Notes: a model not told the origin generated them from the sequence alone. DNA of 64,000 nt from Cytobacillus luteolus (GCF_017873715.1 NZ_JAGGKM010000002.1:186001-250000); one strand, 5' to 3'; shown: positions 25,416-34,191, numbered from the stretch's first letter. Numbers and translations are program-made.

Positions 25416-28124
25416 TTATGCTTTCAATTTATCACGTAATACCATTTGTAGAATGCCACCATGACGGTAGTAATCTATTTCTACTTCGCTATCAAAACGA
25501 ACAAGTACTTCAAATTCTTTTTTGTTCCCTGCTTCGTCAGTAGCTGTAACTTTTACAAAGTCACGTGGTTTTACGTTCTCATCAATTGCAACTTCGATTG
25601 TTTCTTTACCAGTTAAACCAAGTGATTCAGCGCCTTCTCCATCTTTAAATTGAAGAGGAAGAACACCCATTAATACAAGGTTACTTCTGTGGATACGCTC
25701 GAAGCTTTGAGCGATAACTGTTTTAATTCCAAGTAAGTTTGTTCCTTTTGCTGCCCAGTCACGAGAGCTTCCCATACCGTAGTCATTACCAGCTAGTACA
25801 ACTAAACCTGTGTTATCTTGTTTGTATTTCATACAAGCATCATAAATTGATGTTACTTCGCCAGTTGGCCAGTAAGTAGTGTATCCACCTTCTGTACCAG
25901 GAGCGATTTGGTTTTTGATACGGATGTTTGCAAATGTACCACGCATCATAACTTCATGGTGTCCACGACGTGAACCATAAGAGTTAAAGTCACGAGGAGT
26001 AACGCCACGCTCTTGTAGGTAACGACCAGCTGGTGTATCTTTACCGATTGAACCTGCAGGAGAGATGTGGTCAGTTGTAACTGAATCACCGAATTTACCA
26101 ACAACGCGTAGTCCGCTTAATGGCGTAACTTCGCCTGGCTCAGCAGATAACCCTTCAAAGAATGGTGGGTTAGCAATGTAAGTAGATTCATCATCCCAAG
26201 TGTAAAGAGCGTCTTCACTTGTCTCAATTTCATTCCAACGAGCATTGTCATTGAATACATTTTCATATTCTCTACGGAATAGTTCAGGTGTAACAGTATT
26301 TTTAACAACTTCTTTAACCTCGTCCATTGAAGGCCAGATGTCGCCAAAGAATACATCATTTCCGTCTTTGTCTTTACCGATAGGATCGTTTTGTAGATCG
26401 ATATCAACCGTACCAGCAAGAGCATAAGCCACAACTAATGGTGGTGATGCAAGGTAGTTACCTTTAACTAGCGGATGGATACGTCCTTCAAAGTTACGGT
26501 TACCAGAAAGAACAGAAGTGATTAGTAAATCACTTTCAGCAACTGCTTTTTCGATTTCGTCAGCTAACGGACCAGAGTTACCGATACAAGTTGTACAACC
26601 AAAACCAACTGTGTTGAAGCCTAATTGCTCAAGGTATGGAAGTAATTTTGCATCTTCTAGGTAACCAGTAACAACTTTTGATCCTGGTGCTAAAGAAGTT
26701 TTTACGTATTTAGGAACTTGTAGGCCTTTTTCTACTGCTTTTTTCGCAACAAGACCTGCACCTAACATAACGTAAGGGTTTGATGTATTTGTACAGCTTG
26801 TGATTGCAGCAATTGCAACCGCACCTGTTTTCATTGTTGTTTCATCACCATTGTTAAATTTAACAGTGATTTCTTTATTAATGTCATCAGCAGCTAAACC
26901 GAATCCTTGGTTTCCAGTAGCTGTAAGTGCATTTGTGAAAGATTCTTTCATAGCTGAAAGAGGAATTAAATCTTGTGGACGCTTCGGACCAGAAAGATTT
27001 GCTTCAATTTCAGAAAGGTTGATTTCTACAATATTTGTGAAGATTGGATCTTCAAGATCAGGAGTGTAGAATAAACCATTTGCTTTAGAATACTCTTCAA
27101 CTACTTTTACTAACTCTTCATCGCGGCCAGTTAGACGTAGGTATTCTAGTGCTTCACCGTCAACTGGGAAGAACCCACAGGTTGCACCATACTCAGGAGC
27201 CATGTTCGCAATTGTAGCACGGTCAGCTAATGGTAATTGTGAAATTCCAGGTCCGAAGAACTCTACGAATTTACCAACTACGCCTTCTTTACGTAGAACT
27301 TGAGTTACTTTAAGTGCTAAGTCAGTTGCAGTAGTTCCGTTTGGAAGTTCTCCAACAAGACGAACCCCAACTACTTCAGGAACTGGGAAGTATGAAGGTT
27401 GACCAAGCATTCCAGCTTCCGCTTCAATACCACCTACACCCCATCCTAAAACACCGATACCGTTGATCATTGTTGTATGTGAGTCAGTACCAACTAATGA
27501 ATCAGGGAATGTTTCAAATTCACCATTTTCACCTTCAACAGCATGAACAACGTTCGCTAGGAACTCAAGGTTAACCTGGTGAACGATACCAGTTGCTGGT
27601 GGTACTGCACGATAGTTATCAAATGATTTTTGAGCCCAGCTTAAGAATTTGTAACGCTCAGCGTTTCTTTCAAATTCAAGATCCATGTTGAATGCTAATG
27701 AGTCAGCAGTACCCGCTCTATCTACTTGCACTGAGTGGTCAATTACTAAATCAACAGGAATTTCTGGATTAATTTTATCTGGATTTCCACCGATATCAGC
27801 CATAGCTTTACGTAAAGAAGCTAAATCAACAACTGCAGGTACTCCAGTGAAATCTTGTAAAATTACACGAGATGGTTTGAAAGGTACGTCTACTTCACGA
27901 ACTTCGTCAGTTCCCCATTTCGCTAAGTTTTCAACGTGCTCTTTTGTAATTACTCTTCCATCAACTTGACGTAATACGGATTCAAGTAACACCTTAATTG
28001 AATAAGGTAAACGTGAAACTTTACCAATATTTGCGTTCTCAAGTGCTTGTAAGTTATAGAAGTTATAAGTTTTGCCATTCACTGTAAAAGATGAACGTGC
28101 ATTAAAAACATCTTGTTTTGCCAT
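25416..28124 (-). CDS. citB: Aconitate hydratase
   Basis: Aconitase interconverts citrate and isocitrate in the TCA cycle; the Bacillus enzyme can also bind RNA when it loses its cluster. The 902-residue protein is full length of the AcnA/IRP class. Cys444 ([10 protein letters not shown]), Cys510 and Cys513 ([12 protein letters not shown]) ligate the 4Fe-4S cluster; the swivel domain contains [17 protein letters not shown] follows agaggggg. A CcpC-type dyad lies upstream, consistent with citrate- and carbon-responsive repression. Synteny with sspO (divergent) and yneN agrees with B. subtilis. Confidence 0.98.
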   Translation of the reverse strand: MAKQDVFNARSSFTVNGKTYNFYNLQALENANIGKVSRLPYSIKVLLESVLRQVDGRVITKEHVENLAKWGTDEVREVDVPFKPSRVILQDFTGVPAVVDLASLRKAMADIGGNPDKINPEIPVDLVIDHSVQVDRAGTADSLAFNMDLEFERNAERYKFLSWAQKSFDNYRAVPPATGIVHQVNLEFLANVVHAVEGENGEFETFPDSLVGTDSHTTMINGIGVLGWGVGGIEAEAGMLGQPSYFPVPEVVGVRLVGELPNGTTATDLALKVTQVLRKEGVVGKFVEFFGPGISQLPLADRATIANMAPEYGATCGFFPVDGEALEYLRLTGRDEELVKVVEEYSKANGLFYTPDLEDPIFTNIVEINLSEIEANLSGPKRPQDLIPLSAMKESFTNALTATGNQGFGLAADDINKEITVKFNNGDETTMKTGAVAIAAITSCTNTSNPYVMLGAGLVAKKAVEKGLQVPKYVKTSLAPGSKVVTGYLEDAKLLPYLEQLGFNTVGFGCTTCIGNSGPLADEIEKAVAESDLLITSVLSGNRNFEGRIHPLVKGNYLASPPLVVAYALAGTVDIDLQNDPIGKDKDGNDVFFGDIWPSMDEVKEVVKNTVTPELFRREYENVFNDNARWNEIETSEDALYTWDDESTYIANPPFFEGLSAEPGEVTPLSGLRVVGKFGDSVTTDHISPAGSIGKDTPAGRYLQERGVTPRDFNSYGSRRGHHEVMMRGTFANIRIKNQIAPGTEGGYTTYWPTGEVTSIYDACMKYKQDNTGLVVLAGNDYGMGSSRDWAAKGTNLLGIKTVIAQSFERIHRSNLVLMGVLPLQFKDGEGAESLGLTGKETIEVAIDENVKPRDFVKVTATDEAGNKKEFEVLVRFDSEVEIDYYRHGGILQMVLRDKLKA

Positions 28125-28262
28125 ATGTATTACCCCCTCTTGAATAATAGTAGTATAATTTCAACAAAATGTCGAAAATGAACCTTTATTATGAAATTCC
28201 CTACTTGAATATCTTAATACATTGATATACATAAGTAAATAACAAGAAAGTTATTGGTTATA

Positions 28263-28277
28263 ATAAGTTTTTCTTAT
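28263..28277 (-). promoter_or_regulatory. CcpC-type dyad upstream of citB
   Basis: ATAA-N7-TTAT (ataagtttttcttat) is the CcpC recognition dyad known from the B. subtilis citB promoter. A related ataac...gttat element lies immediately closer to the gene at 28240-28255. The distance to the start codon is about 140 nt, leaving room for a promoter between. Confidence 0.55.
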
Positions 28278-28362
28278 CTTAAATTCAAATCAAAGAGCAC
28301 ACAATTTATTATACATATTTCCTCTCTAATTACTCAAAACTACTAGCATGGAGGTGATTCTC

Positions 28363-28512
28363 ATGGCAAAAAGAAAGTCAAATCACGTTATACCAGGTAT
28401 GAATGCTGCAAAATCTCAAGGCATTGGTGCTGGTTTTAATGAGGAGTTTTCAAATGAACCTCTATCTGCTGAGCAAAAACAAAACAATAAAAAACGTAAA
28501 AAGAACCAGTAA
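28363..28512 (+). CDS. sspO: Small acid-soluble spore protein O
   Basis: A 49-residue basic protein matching Ssp[21 protein letters not shown], then [16 protein letters not shown] and the Lys-rich end. The ATG has ggaggtgatt 5-9 nt upstream. It is divergent from citB, as in B. subtilis. A repeat element and a terminator follow. Confidence 0.95.
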   Translation: MAKRKSNHVIPGMNAAKSQGIGAGFNEEFSNEPLSAEQKQNNKKRKKNQ

Positions 28513-28520
28513 ATTACAAA

Positions 28521-28634
28521 AGCGGAAGCGCCTCGTTCAGCCCCGACAAGCAAATGTTCTGTGGAAAAAGAAGTCTGCTCTTTGACTTTTTATGCCTCAG
28601 GTTATTTGACCTCGAGGGGCTAGGCGCTGGAGCT
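28521..28634. repeat. Bacillaceae intergenic repeat, imperfect palindrome
   Basis: Between sspO and its terminator lies a GC-richer segment with inverted ends: agcggaagcgcctcgttcag at the left, ggggctaggcgctggagct at the right. The arms pair as gcgcc...agcccc with ggggct...ggcgct. This resembles intergenic repeats I recall from Bacillaceae genomes. Only this copy was noticed in the window. Confidence 0.6.
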
Positions 28635-28650
28635 AGACGTAGCAAAGAAG

Positions 28651-28676
28651 AAACCCGCAAATTTGCGGGTTTTTTA
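28651..28676 (+). terminator. Terminator of sspO
   Basis: A perfect 11-bp palindrome (aaacccgcaaa/tttgcgggttt) followed by t run on the plus strand. The convergent small gene ends in it and may share it. Confidence 0.88.
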
Positions 28677-28931
28677 GTCGTTATTTACTTCAGAGACGAT
28701 AGACTGAAGATCATCCTGAAATTGTTGTAATTGATCTCGTTGACTATCCGAAGCTACTTCAAGAGCATTATTAATCTGTTGAACAGCTTCATTAACCTCA
28801 TTTTTTAGACGCTTTAGATGTGCACCATAATCAGGGTCATCTTTTACAATGTTCTCATAAATATCTCTAGCCTGTTCAGTTCCCTGCTGTGCAGCTTGAA
28901 ATGCTTGTTGCTTATCCTTACTATAAGGCAC
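28674..28931 (-). CDS. Small hypothetical Gln/Asp-rich helical protein
   Basis: An 85-residue soluble, mostly alpha-helical protein (QQAFQAAQQGTEQARDIYEN, LKRLKNEVNEAVQQINNALE). The start is probably the GTG at 28931, because aaggag abuts an ATG at 28940 with no spacing but is 9 nt before the GTG. The helices and Gln content suggest a coiled-coil or bundle; I do not recognise the family. It lies between sspO and sspP, so a spore role is possible but not shown. Confidence 0.65.
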   Translation of the reverse strand: MPYSKDKQQAFQAAQQGTEQARDIYENIVKDDPDYGAHLKRLKNEVNEAVQQINNALEVASDSQRDQLQQFQDDLQSIVSEVNND

Positions 28932-29059
28932 TACTGTCATCTCCTTCTAGGTGAAATCTACATTTACTATCTTTCCTTAAAATGAATAAAACATTCGAAG
29001 TTCTTTTTAGAATAAAAATAGTCTTTTATATCATCCTATTGTTAGAAGGAGGGATACTG

Positions 29060-29206
29060 ATGGCAGAAAAAAATACCTACAAGGATATCCGTAAAAATTC
29101 TCCTAAAGGTAATAACCCGGGTCAACCTGAGCCTTTGAGTGGTTCAAAAAAGGTTAAAAACCGAAACCATACTAGACAAAAGAATAACCAAGGACATGAT
29201 ATGTAA
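29060..29206 (+). CDS. sspP: Small acid-soluble spore protein P
   Basis: A 48-residue protein matching Ssp[21 protein letters not shown] and [19 protein letters not shown] 29060 has agaaggaggg upstream. In B. subtilis sspP and sspO are adjacent and between cotM and citB; here cotM is not seen next to it and a small gene separates them. Followed by a terminator. Confidence 0.95.
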   Translation: MAEKNTYKDIRKNSPKGNNPGQPEPLSGSKKVKNRNHTRQKNNQGHDM

Positions 29207-29222
29207 ACAAATAGAATGAATT

Positions 29223-29246
29223 AAAGCCGCTACATTTAGCGGCTTT
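29223..29246. terminator. Terminator between sspP and selA
   Basis: aaagccgc/gcggcttt with an 8-nt loop; T follows on both strands (ctttcttt, ctttaattc). It lies just past the selA stop, so both convergent genes use it. Confidence 0.82.
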
Positions 29247-29248
29247 CT

Positions 29249-30652
29249 TTATAGATTCTTCAAGATAGAAATTAAAGTAGCTGATTCATCTTCCATTATT
29301 GTTCTAAAATCAAGAATTATTTGTTCATTTTTTATCCGTGTAATTACACTAGGCTTTGACTGTCTAAGTAATGTTGCAATTGTATCTGCTGACTGTCCAT
29401 TTTTATGAAGAGTGACTACATAGGTAGGTAAAAGAACTTCTGGCATCGTTCCACCGCCGACTTGGGAGAAATCCTCAGTGACCTCACATTCAAATCCAAT
29501 TGTTGCTTCATTCATTTTGGCGACAAATTGATTAGCACGTTCTTTTATTGTTTCTGGAGTCAAAAGAATATCCCTGACTGTTGGAATAGATATGATTTTT
29601 TCCGTATCTTGAAGGTATGCTTTTAAAGTAGCTTCAAGAGCAGCAAAAGTCATTTTATCTACTCGTAACACTCGTGCTAACTGGTGTTTTTTTAGCTTAT
29701 CTATGAGGATCTTCTTACCTGCGATAATACCAGCTTGAGGACCTCCTAGTAATTTATCTCCACTAAATGAAACGATATCGACTCCTTGATCTATAATGTC
29801 AGCAACAACTGGTTCATCTCCAATAGAATTACCTTTGAAGTCAAAAAGCGAACCACTTCCTAAATCTTCATAGAAAATAACTCCATCATTCTTTTTAGTT
29901 AGAGAAACAAGTTCATCACTCTCAACAGTTTTTGTAAACCCAATTGTTTTAAAATTACTTGTATGCACTTTCATAATCATTGCTGTATTTTCATCAATTG
30001 CATTCTCATAATCATAGAGATGTGTTTTATTCGTGGTACCTATTTCAATCAGGTTTGCTCCACTCTCTTCCATAATAGATGACACCCGAAATGAACCACC
30101 AATTTCTACTAATTGTCCTCTTGAAACAATTACATTTTTATCTTTTGCTAGGGCCCGTAAAATCAAATAAACAGCAGCAGCATTATTGTTTACGACCATT
30201 GCAGCTTCAGCACCCGTAACATTTATTATCAATTCTTCAATGATATCGTGCCTTGAGCCCCTCTTACCAGATGATAAATTATATTCTAAGTTTGAATAAT
30301 TCCTTGCTACATTTACCACTTGCTCGATAGCCTTTTCACTAAGTCTTGCCCTGCCCAAATTAGTATGTAACACAGTGCCAGTTGCATTAATAACGGGTTG
30401 TAAGTAATACTCACTTATTCTAATACAATCATTTTCAACATGTGTAAACAGTAAATCAATAAATTCAGTTTTAGCTGTACTTGGTCCATTAAAGTTACCA
30501 TTTAATAGATTACTTCGAACCTGCTGTATTTGATTTTGAATAAGCTCAGTAACAAGTTCATGATGTAGTTTATAGGTTGAGACCAGTTGTTGAAAACGAT
30601 TGTCCTTTTGCATTTCATGAATCGGTGGTAATTGTCTTACATATTCTTTCAT
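29249..30652 (-). CDS. selA: L-seryl-tRNA(Sec) selenium transferase
   Basis: SelA is a PLP enzyme that turns Ser-tRNA(Sec) into selenocysteinyl-tRNA(Sec) using selenophosphate. The 467-residue protein has the expected N-terminal domain, then VLHTNLGRARLS, VVNNNAAAVYLILRALA and the PLP lysine Lys300 in SFSGDKLLGGPQAG. Length is typical. ATG 30652 follows ggaggaa. It is the last gene of selB-selenoprotein-selA, all on the minus strand, and tRNA-Sec lies just upstream on the other strand. It should be functional: no break is seen. Confidence 0.96.
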   Translation of the reverse strand: MKEYVRQLPPIHEMQKDNRFQQLVSTYKLHHELVTELIQNQIQQVRSNLLNGNFNGPSTAKTEFIDLLFTHVENDCIRISEYYLQPVINATGTVLHTNLGRARLSEKAIEQVVNVARNYSNLEYNLSSGKRGSRHDIIEELIINVTGAEAAMVVNNNAAAVYLILRALAKDKNVIVSRGQLVEIGGSFRVSSIMEESGANLIEIGTTNKTHLYDYENAIDENTAMIMKVHTSNFKTIGFTKTVESDELVSLTKKNDGVIFYEDLGSGSLFDFKGNSIGDEPVVADIIDQGVDIVSFSGDKLLGGPQAGIIAGKKILIDKLKKHQLARVLRVDKMTFAALEATLKAYLQDTEKIISIPTVRDILLTPETIKERANQFVAKMNEATIGFECEVTEDFSQVGGGTMPEVLLPTYVVTLHKNGQSADTIATLLRQSKPSVITRIKNEQIILDFRTIMEDESATLISILKNL

Positions 30653-30718
30653 GCTTGTTTCCTCCAGAATAAATCTCTTATCTACATTATAGCCTAATTT
30701 TTTAACTTCCAAATGAAA

Positions 30719-30743
30719 AGAGGCTGTCATTTTAACAGCCTCT
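30719..30743 (-). terminator. Hairpin after the selenoprotein gene
   Basis: agaggctgt/acagcctct with a 7-nt loop, 5 nt after the stop codon, followed by ttttcattt on the minus strand. A weak terminator that may leave some read-through into selA. Confidence 0.65.
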
Positions 30744-30748
30744 CCTAA

Positions 30749-30988
30749 TTACATTTGCTCCATTTTAGCTATAACTTCTTCTGCTGTAGGAAATTTTCCT
30801 ACCTCTAATTTTGAAAACACTTTTTCACCATTTACAGTCACTTCAAATGCCCCACCTGATGCAGGGATTAGTTCCAAGTTTTTAATACCATGCCTAAAAT
30901 GGCTGAATAGTCCTTCCGCGAAACTCGCGGCTTTGGGTGCGAAGTTTCACATCATACAAAATTCAACAGTTACTTTATATTCATTCAT
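30749..30988 (-). CDS. SelW/SelT/SelH (Rdx)-family selenoprotein with in-frame UGA
   Basis: Read with UGA as selenocysteine this is a complete 79-residue thioredoxin-like protein: MNEYKVTVEFCMMU, then NFAPKAASFAEGLFSHF and a C-terminal part VTVNGEKVFSKLEVGKFPTA. The redox motif is CMMU (Cys11, Sec14), the CxxU of the Rdx family; cysteine homologues have CxxC. The TGA is at 30947-30949 and the frame continues for 65 codons with family-like sequence to a TAA. A hairpin directly follows the UGA. ATG 30988 has aggaggt upstream. The gene lies between selB and selA, so it is almost certainly decoded. Its substrate is unknown. Confidence 0.9.
30915..30949 (-). promoter_or_regulatory. Bacterial SECIS-type hairpin at the selenocysteine codon
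   Basis: Starting at the UGA, gaaact(t)cgc pairs with gcgagtttc, one base bulged, with a loop of about ten nt; a shorter alternative ccgcg/cgcgg lies at its 3' side. Bacterial SECIS elements sit immediately downstream of UGA and are bound by the SelB winged-helix domains. The loop does not look like the E. coli fdhF loop, which is usual outside enterobacteria. Confidence 0.65.
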
Positions 30989-31114
30989 AAGAGTACCTCC
31001 TAAAAACAGATTCTTTGATCAGACTACTTTCATTTTAGTATAAGCATTATATTTTAGCAAAACTTTTGAATTTTATAATGGATGGTTAAAAATTCAGTAT
31101 GGGCTAGGCCATTT

Positions 31115-33001
31115 CTATTTTTCAACCCATATCCTTTTGTTATCTTCTCGTTTTGTAAGGTTCAAAGTGTCCAGTAGCTCTAACAATGGTACTAGATATT
31201 TTCTTGAGAGCTGTAATGTGTCCTTTGCATCCTTTAAATCGAAAGACTCACCTGTGGAGGCTCTAAGATTAATTAATGCTTTATCAACTACGTTTTTATG
31301 TATAACGTGTTTTTCATCCAGTTGGTACAGAAGATTTGAATTCGTTAAGAACCATTTAAGTTCATTGGCCTCTTTATCGGGTAACCCTGCCTGAGAAACA
31401 TATTCATCCCAGGTTTTGACTTGTAAATTATCTTCTATTAGTGAGTTAATAAGATTATCCATACGCTTAGCCCACTGAGATGGGAAACTGGGTTTAAAAT
31501 GATCGAGTGCTATGAATTGCCCATTTTTCTTTATTTTACCCTCAGTAATCATACCCTCAATTACAAAATCCAATAACGTCTTAGGAAACTTACTTGAAAG
31601 TTCCTGAGAAATTTCTGCTTTATTAAGTCCTAGTCTCAAAGAATTTCCAAGATGATAGTTTTGTAATAGTTCTTCTATTTTAATGTGTAGTTCAGATACG
31701 ACTGTTTTTAACGTATAAATATTTGCCTTAACCTCTATAACTTCCTGGTGTGAAAGTAATTCCTCTACAGACTCTTTAGCAAGAGAAGTTGCCTTTATAA
31801 TCTCCGCTTTCGAAAGCAGTTTTTCCCTTTGTAAAGCCTCTGTTAAACGGTCAAATGGACTTCCTTCTTTTTTCTGAAGGAGCATTGAAACAGTGTCTTT
31901 ACCAAACTTATATTTTCCACCAAGTGGATCAATCACCCAACCACCGGCAATCGTTTCCGATGGAGTAGGCCTTCTTAATATAAATCGATCCCCTCGCTTT
32001 GTAACAATAGGCTGATCAAGTCGAATCTGACAGACTACCTCATCAAGCTCATCCTTCACTTCATTCCGGTCAAAAAATACGATCTGCCCCATCACTTCTG
32101 AAGTGCCAATGTGACATTTGACCAGCGCTCTTTGCTTAACAAGGTGCTCTAAATCTGAAACAAATCGGATGACAACATCCATTGTTTGGGTAACGACATA
32201 ATGCTTTGAAGAAACTAGCACATCTCCTCTAGTAACATCATCTGTTGTGACATTAGAAAGATTAATGGCCACTCTTTGTCCAGCAGTGGCTTTGTCCATT
32301 TGTATTTGGTGTATCTGCAATTGCCTGGCTTTTGTCTCATGAAAGGAAGGTAAAATAGTAAGCTGATCTCCTTCGAAGATAGTGCCTTCGTAAACAGTAC
32401 CTCTTACAACCGTTCCCTGCCCCTTCACAGTGAATACCTGATCAATTGGAAGTCGAAAGCTTCCCAATGAATTACGTGCTTCTATATGAGACAATTGATT
32501 AAGTATTGTACTTTTGAGTTCATCTATTCCCATTTTTGATAGACTATTAATTGGTACAATTGGTGCATCTGCAAATAACGTTCCCTGTAATTGCTCAGCT
32601 ATTTCTTCTTTCACTAATTCAGTAAATTCTTCTTCTACTCGGTCAATCTTACTAATAGCAACGATCCCTCGTTTAACACCTAGAAAGGATAGTATTTCTA
32701 GGTGCTCCTTCGTTTGTGGCATCACACCCTCATCCGCTGCCACAACTAAAATAACCAAATCAATCCCCGCTACTCCTGCAATCATTTGACGAATAAAACG
32801 TTCGTGACCTGGAACATCAATCACAGATATTTGCATTTCCTCATTTATATGTAAGGGAGCAAACCCCAATTCAATAGAAATTTGTCGTTCCTTTTCTTCC
32901 TTTAAACGATCTGTATCAACATTTGTTAGAGCTTTTGTTAACGTCGTTTTTCCATGATCTATATGGCCTGCCATACCTATTGTGAAAGACCTCTTCTCCA
33001 T
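31115..33001 (-). CDS. selB: Selenocysteine-specific elongation factor
   Basis: SelB is an EF-Tu-like GTPase that brings Sec-tRNA(Sec) to UGA codons next to a SECIS. The 628-residue protein has G1 AGHIDHGKTTLTKAL, G3 DVPGHERF, the EF-Tu domains 2 and 3, and a C-terminal part (about 370-628) with the winged-helix repeats that bind SECIS RNA. The NKxD motif reads SKID, an unusual Ser at the Asn position. ATG 33001 follows aaggtggag. First gene of the sel operon, divergent from tRNA-Sec. Confidence 0.96.
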   Translation of the reverse strand: MEKRSFTIGMAGHIDHGKTTLTKALTNVDTDRLKEEKERQISIELGFAPLHINEEMQISVIDVPGHERFIRQMIAGVAGIDLVILVVAADEGVMPQTKEHLEILSFLGVKRGIVAISKIDRVEEEFTELVKEEIAEQLQGTLFADAPIVPINSLSKMGIDELKSTILNQLSHIEARNSLGSFRLPIDQVFTVKGQGTVVRGTVYEGTIFEGDQLTILPSFHETKARQLQIHQIQMDKATAGQRVAINLSNVTTDDVTRGDVLVSSKHYVVTQTMDVVIRFVSDLEHLVKQRALVKCHIGTSEVMGQIVFFDRNEVKDELDEVVCQIRLDQPIVTKRGDRFILRRPTPSETIAGGWVIDPLGGKYKFGKDTVSMLLQKKEGSPFDRLTEALQREKLLSKAEIIKATSLAKESVEELLSHQEVIEVKANIYTLKTVVSELHIKIEELLQNYHLGNSLRLGLNKAEISQELSSKFPKTLLDFVIEGMITEGKIKKNGQFIALDHFKPSFPSQWAKRMDNLINSLIEDNLQVKTWDEYVSQAGLPDKEANELKWFLTNSNLLYQLDEKHVIHKNVVDKALINLRASTGESFDLKDAKDTLQLSRKYLVPLLELLDTLNLTKREDNKRIWVEK

Positions 33002-33111
33002 TACTCCACCTTCTTTACCAAAACATCAACTATCTTTTATCCATTATACGTCTGTTCCCACCAATTTTAAAGGAAACAAACCTGAACTTGACACTTTAAC
33101 ACATTACCGCA

Positions 33112-33129
33112 CTGGGGGTCAGGCCCCAG
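33112..33129. repeat. Short palindrome ctgggg...ccccag
   Basis: ctggggg tcagg ccccag-type dyad upstream of the tRNA-Sec promoter. It resembles a dispersed Bacillus motif (ggggtcaggcccc) but only one copy was noticed here. Confidence 0.35.
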
Positions 33130-33143
33130 AAGACACATTTTGC

Positions 33144-33173
33144 TTGATTTGTTTAATGTTATACTTGTATAAT
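33144..33173 (+). promoter_or_regulatory. Promoter of the tRNA-Sec gene
   Basis: TTGATT (33144-33149), an 18-nt spacer and a perfect TATAAT (33168-33173), 18 nt before the tRNA 5' end. Confidence 0.72.
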
Positions 33174-33190
33174 AGGAGTTACATTTCTAC

Positions 33191-33287
33191 GGGGCTGATT
33201 GGGGTACTGGTGTCCTCCATGGTCTTCAAAACCACTTGTGTCCTGCGTGCCAGGATAGCTGGGTTCGATTCCCAGGCAGTCCCGCCA
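33191..33287 (+). tRNA. selC: tRNA-Sec (UCA anticodon)
   Basis: A 97-nt tRNA with the special form of tRNA-Sec. The acceptor arm pairs ggggctg with cagtccc; the anticodon loop is cttcaaa with anticodon TCA between tggt/acca; a long variable arm (tcctg...cagga) follows; the T arm is ctggg-ttcgatt-cccag; and CCA is encoded. The eighth acceptor pair of canonical tRNA-Sec would be an A-G mismatch. With selA and selB next door the identity is firm. Confidence 0.95.
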
Positions 33288-33312
33288 AAAAAATTAACTA
33301 ATAACTTGTATG

Positions 33313-33358
33313 ACCTCCTAACTATGCGGAAAAAATACCCATAGTTAAGGAGGTTTTT
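33313..33358 (+). terminator. Terminator of tRNA-Sec
   Basis: acctccta-actatg / catagtt-aaggaggt, about 14 bp with one bulge, then tttttt on the plus strand. Confidence 0.88.
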
Positions 33359-33378
33359 TGTTGTACTTGAATTAATCG

Positions 33379-34188
33379 ATGAAGGGATTGGTAACTCTGA
33401 ACAGAAATAGTGTCACCTGTTTTACTTATCTTTTAATAGCTTTATTATGTCTCTATACACTGCAAGTAGACAAAGTTTACTCATCTCCACCACAAGAGAA
33501 CTCGGACTGGTCTTATCAAGAAAAAACTGGACCTGATTATTGGGGCTCTTTAGACCCTTCTTTCGTACAATGTGAAAAAGGGGCCTCTCAGTCACCTATT
33601 AATATTGACACTTCAAAGGTCATCGAACACTCAGAATTAAAAGACATTAGCCTCAATTATACAAAGTCTAGTTTTTCAATAACAAAGAAACAACTCACTC
33701 TAGAACTTCTCCCAGAGGATAAGAATAACTCTCTCTATATAGGAGAAAAAGAATATGTCTTAAAACAAATTCATTTTCACTATCCAAGCGAACATACGCT
33801 AAACGGCAAAAAGTTTCCTGCTGAGATACATCTTGTTCACCAAAATCGGTCAGGGCAATTAGCTGTTATTGGTCTTTTCGTAGAAAAAGGCAAGGAAAAC
33901 CAAGTAATCAAGAAATTTTTCCGAGAACTTCCGAGAGAGATTGAGAAGGATCAGAAGGTAAAAGAAGATATAAACGTAGAAAACCTGTTACCTGAAAAAA
34001 CAGTGTATTTTCGTTATGATGGGTCGTTAACTACACCACCTTGTTCTGAAGATGTTAAGTGGCTAGTTCTAAACCAATCTATAGAAATGTCAGCAGATCA
34101 ACTCAATAAGCTAGAAACATTATTTATATCAAACAGTCGGCCTGTTCAATCGATTGGAAAGCGTAAAGTCTACATTAAACCGAATTAA
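33379..34188 (+). CDS. Secreted alpha-type carbonic anhydrase
   Basis: Alpha-carbonic anhydrases hydrate CO2 to bicarbonate; bacterial ones are exported. The 269-residue protein has an N-terminal hydrophobic signal segment (about 12-31) and the zinc ligands His132, His134 (IHFHYPSEH) and His151 (AEIHLVH). Cys65 (VQCEKGASQSPINID) and the Cys in TTPPCSED can form the family disulfide. The start is not certain: ATG 33379 has no clear SD, and aagggat lies inside the first codons, so a downstream non-ATG start is possible. It sits directly after tRNA-Sec. Confidence 0.9.
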   Translation: MKGLVTLNRNSVTCFTYLLIALLCLYTLQVDKVYSSPPQENSDWSYQEKTGPDYWGSLDPSFVQCEKGASQSPINIDTSKVIEHSELKDISLNYTKSSFSITKKQLTLELLPEDKNNSLYIGEKEYVLKQIHFHYPSEHTLNGKKFPAEIHLVHQNRSGQLAVIGLFVEKGKENQVIKKFFRELPREIEKDQKVKEDINVENLLPEKTVYFRYDGSLTTPPCSEDVKWLVLNQSIEMSADQLNKLETLFISNSRPVQSIGKRKVYIKPN

Positions 34189-34191
34189 AAA

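Noticed and set aside
28170-28176. Spo0A box (tgtcgaa) upstream of citB
   Set aside because: A seven-base match in AT-rich DNA with no supporting second box; CcpC elements explain the region better.
30901-30950. Frameshifted or nonsense pseudogene between selA and selB
   Set aside because: The single TGA is in a CxxU context, the frame is otherwise open and it lies between selB and selA, so selenocysteine decoding explains it better.
33191-33287. Nonsense-suppressor tRNA or tRNA-Ser
   Set aside because: Anticodon TCA, length 97, long variable arm and the neighbouring selA/selB identify tRNA-Sec.
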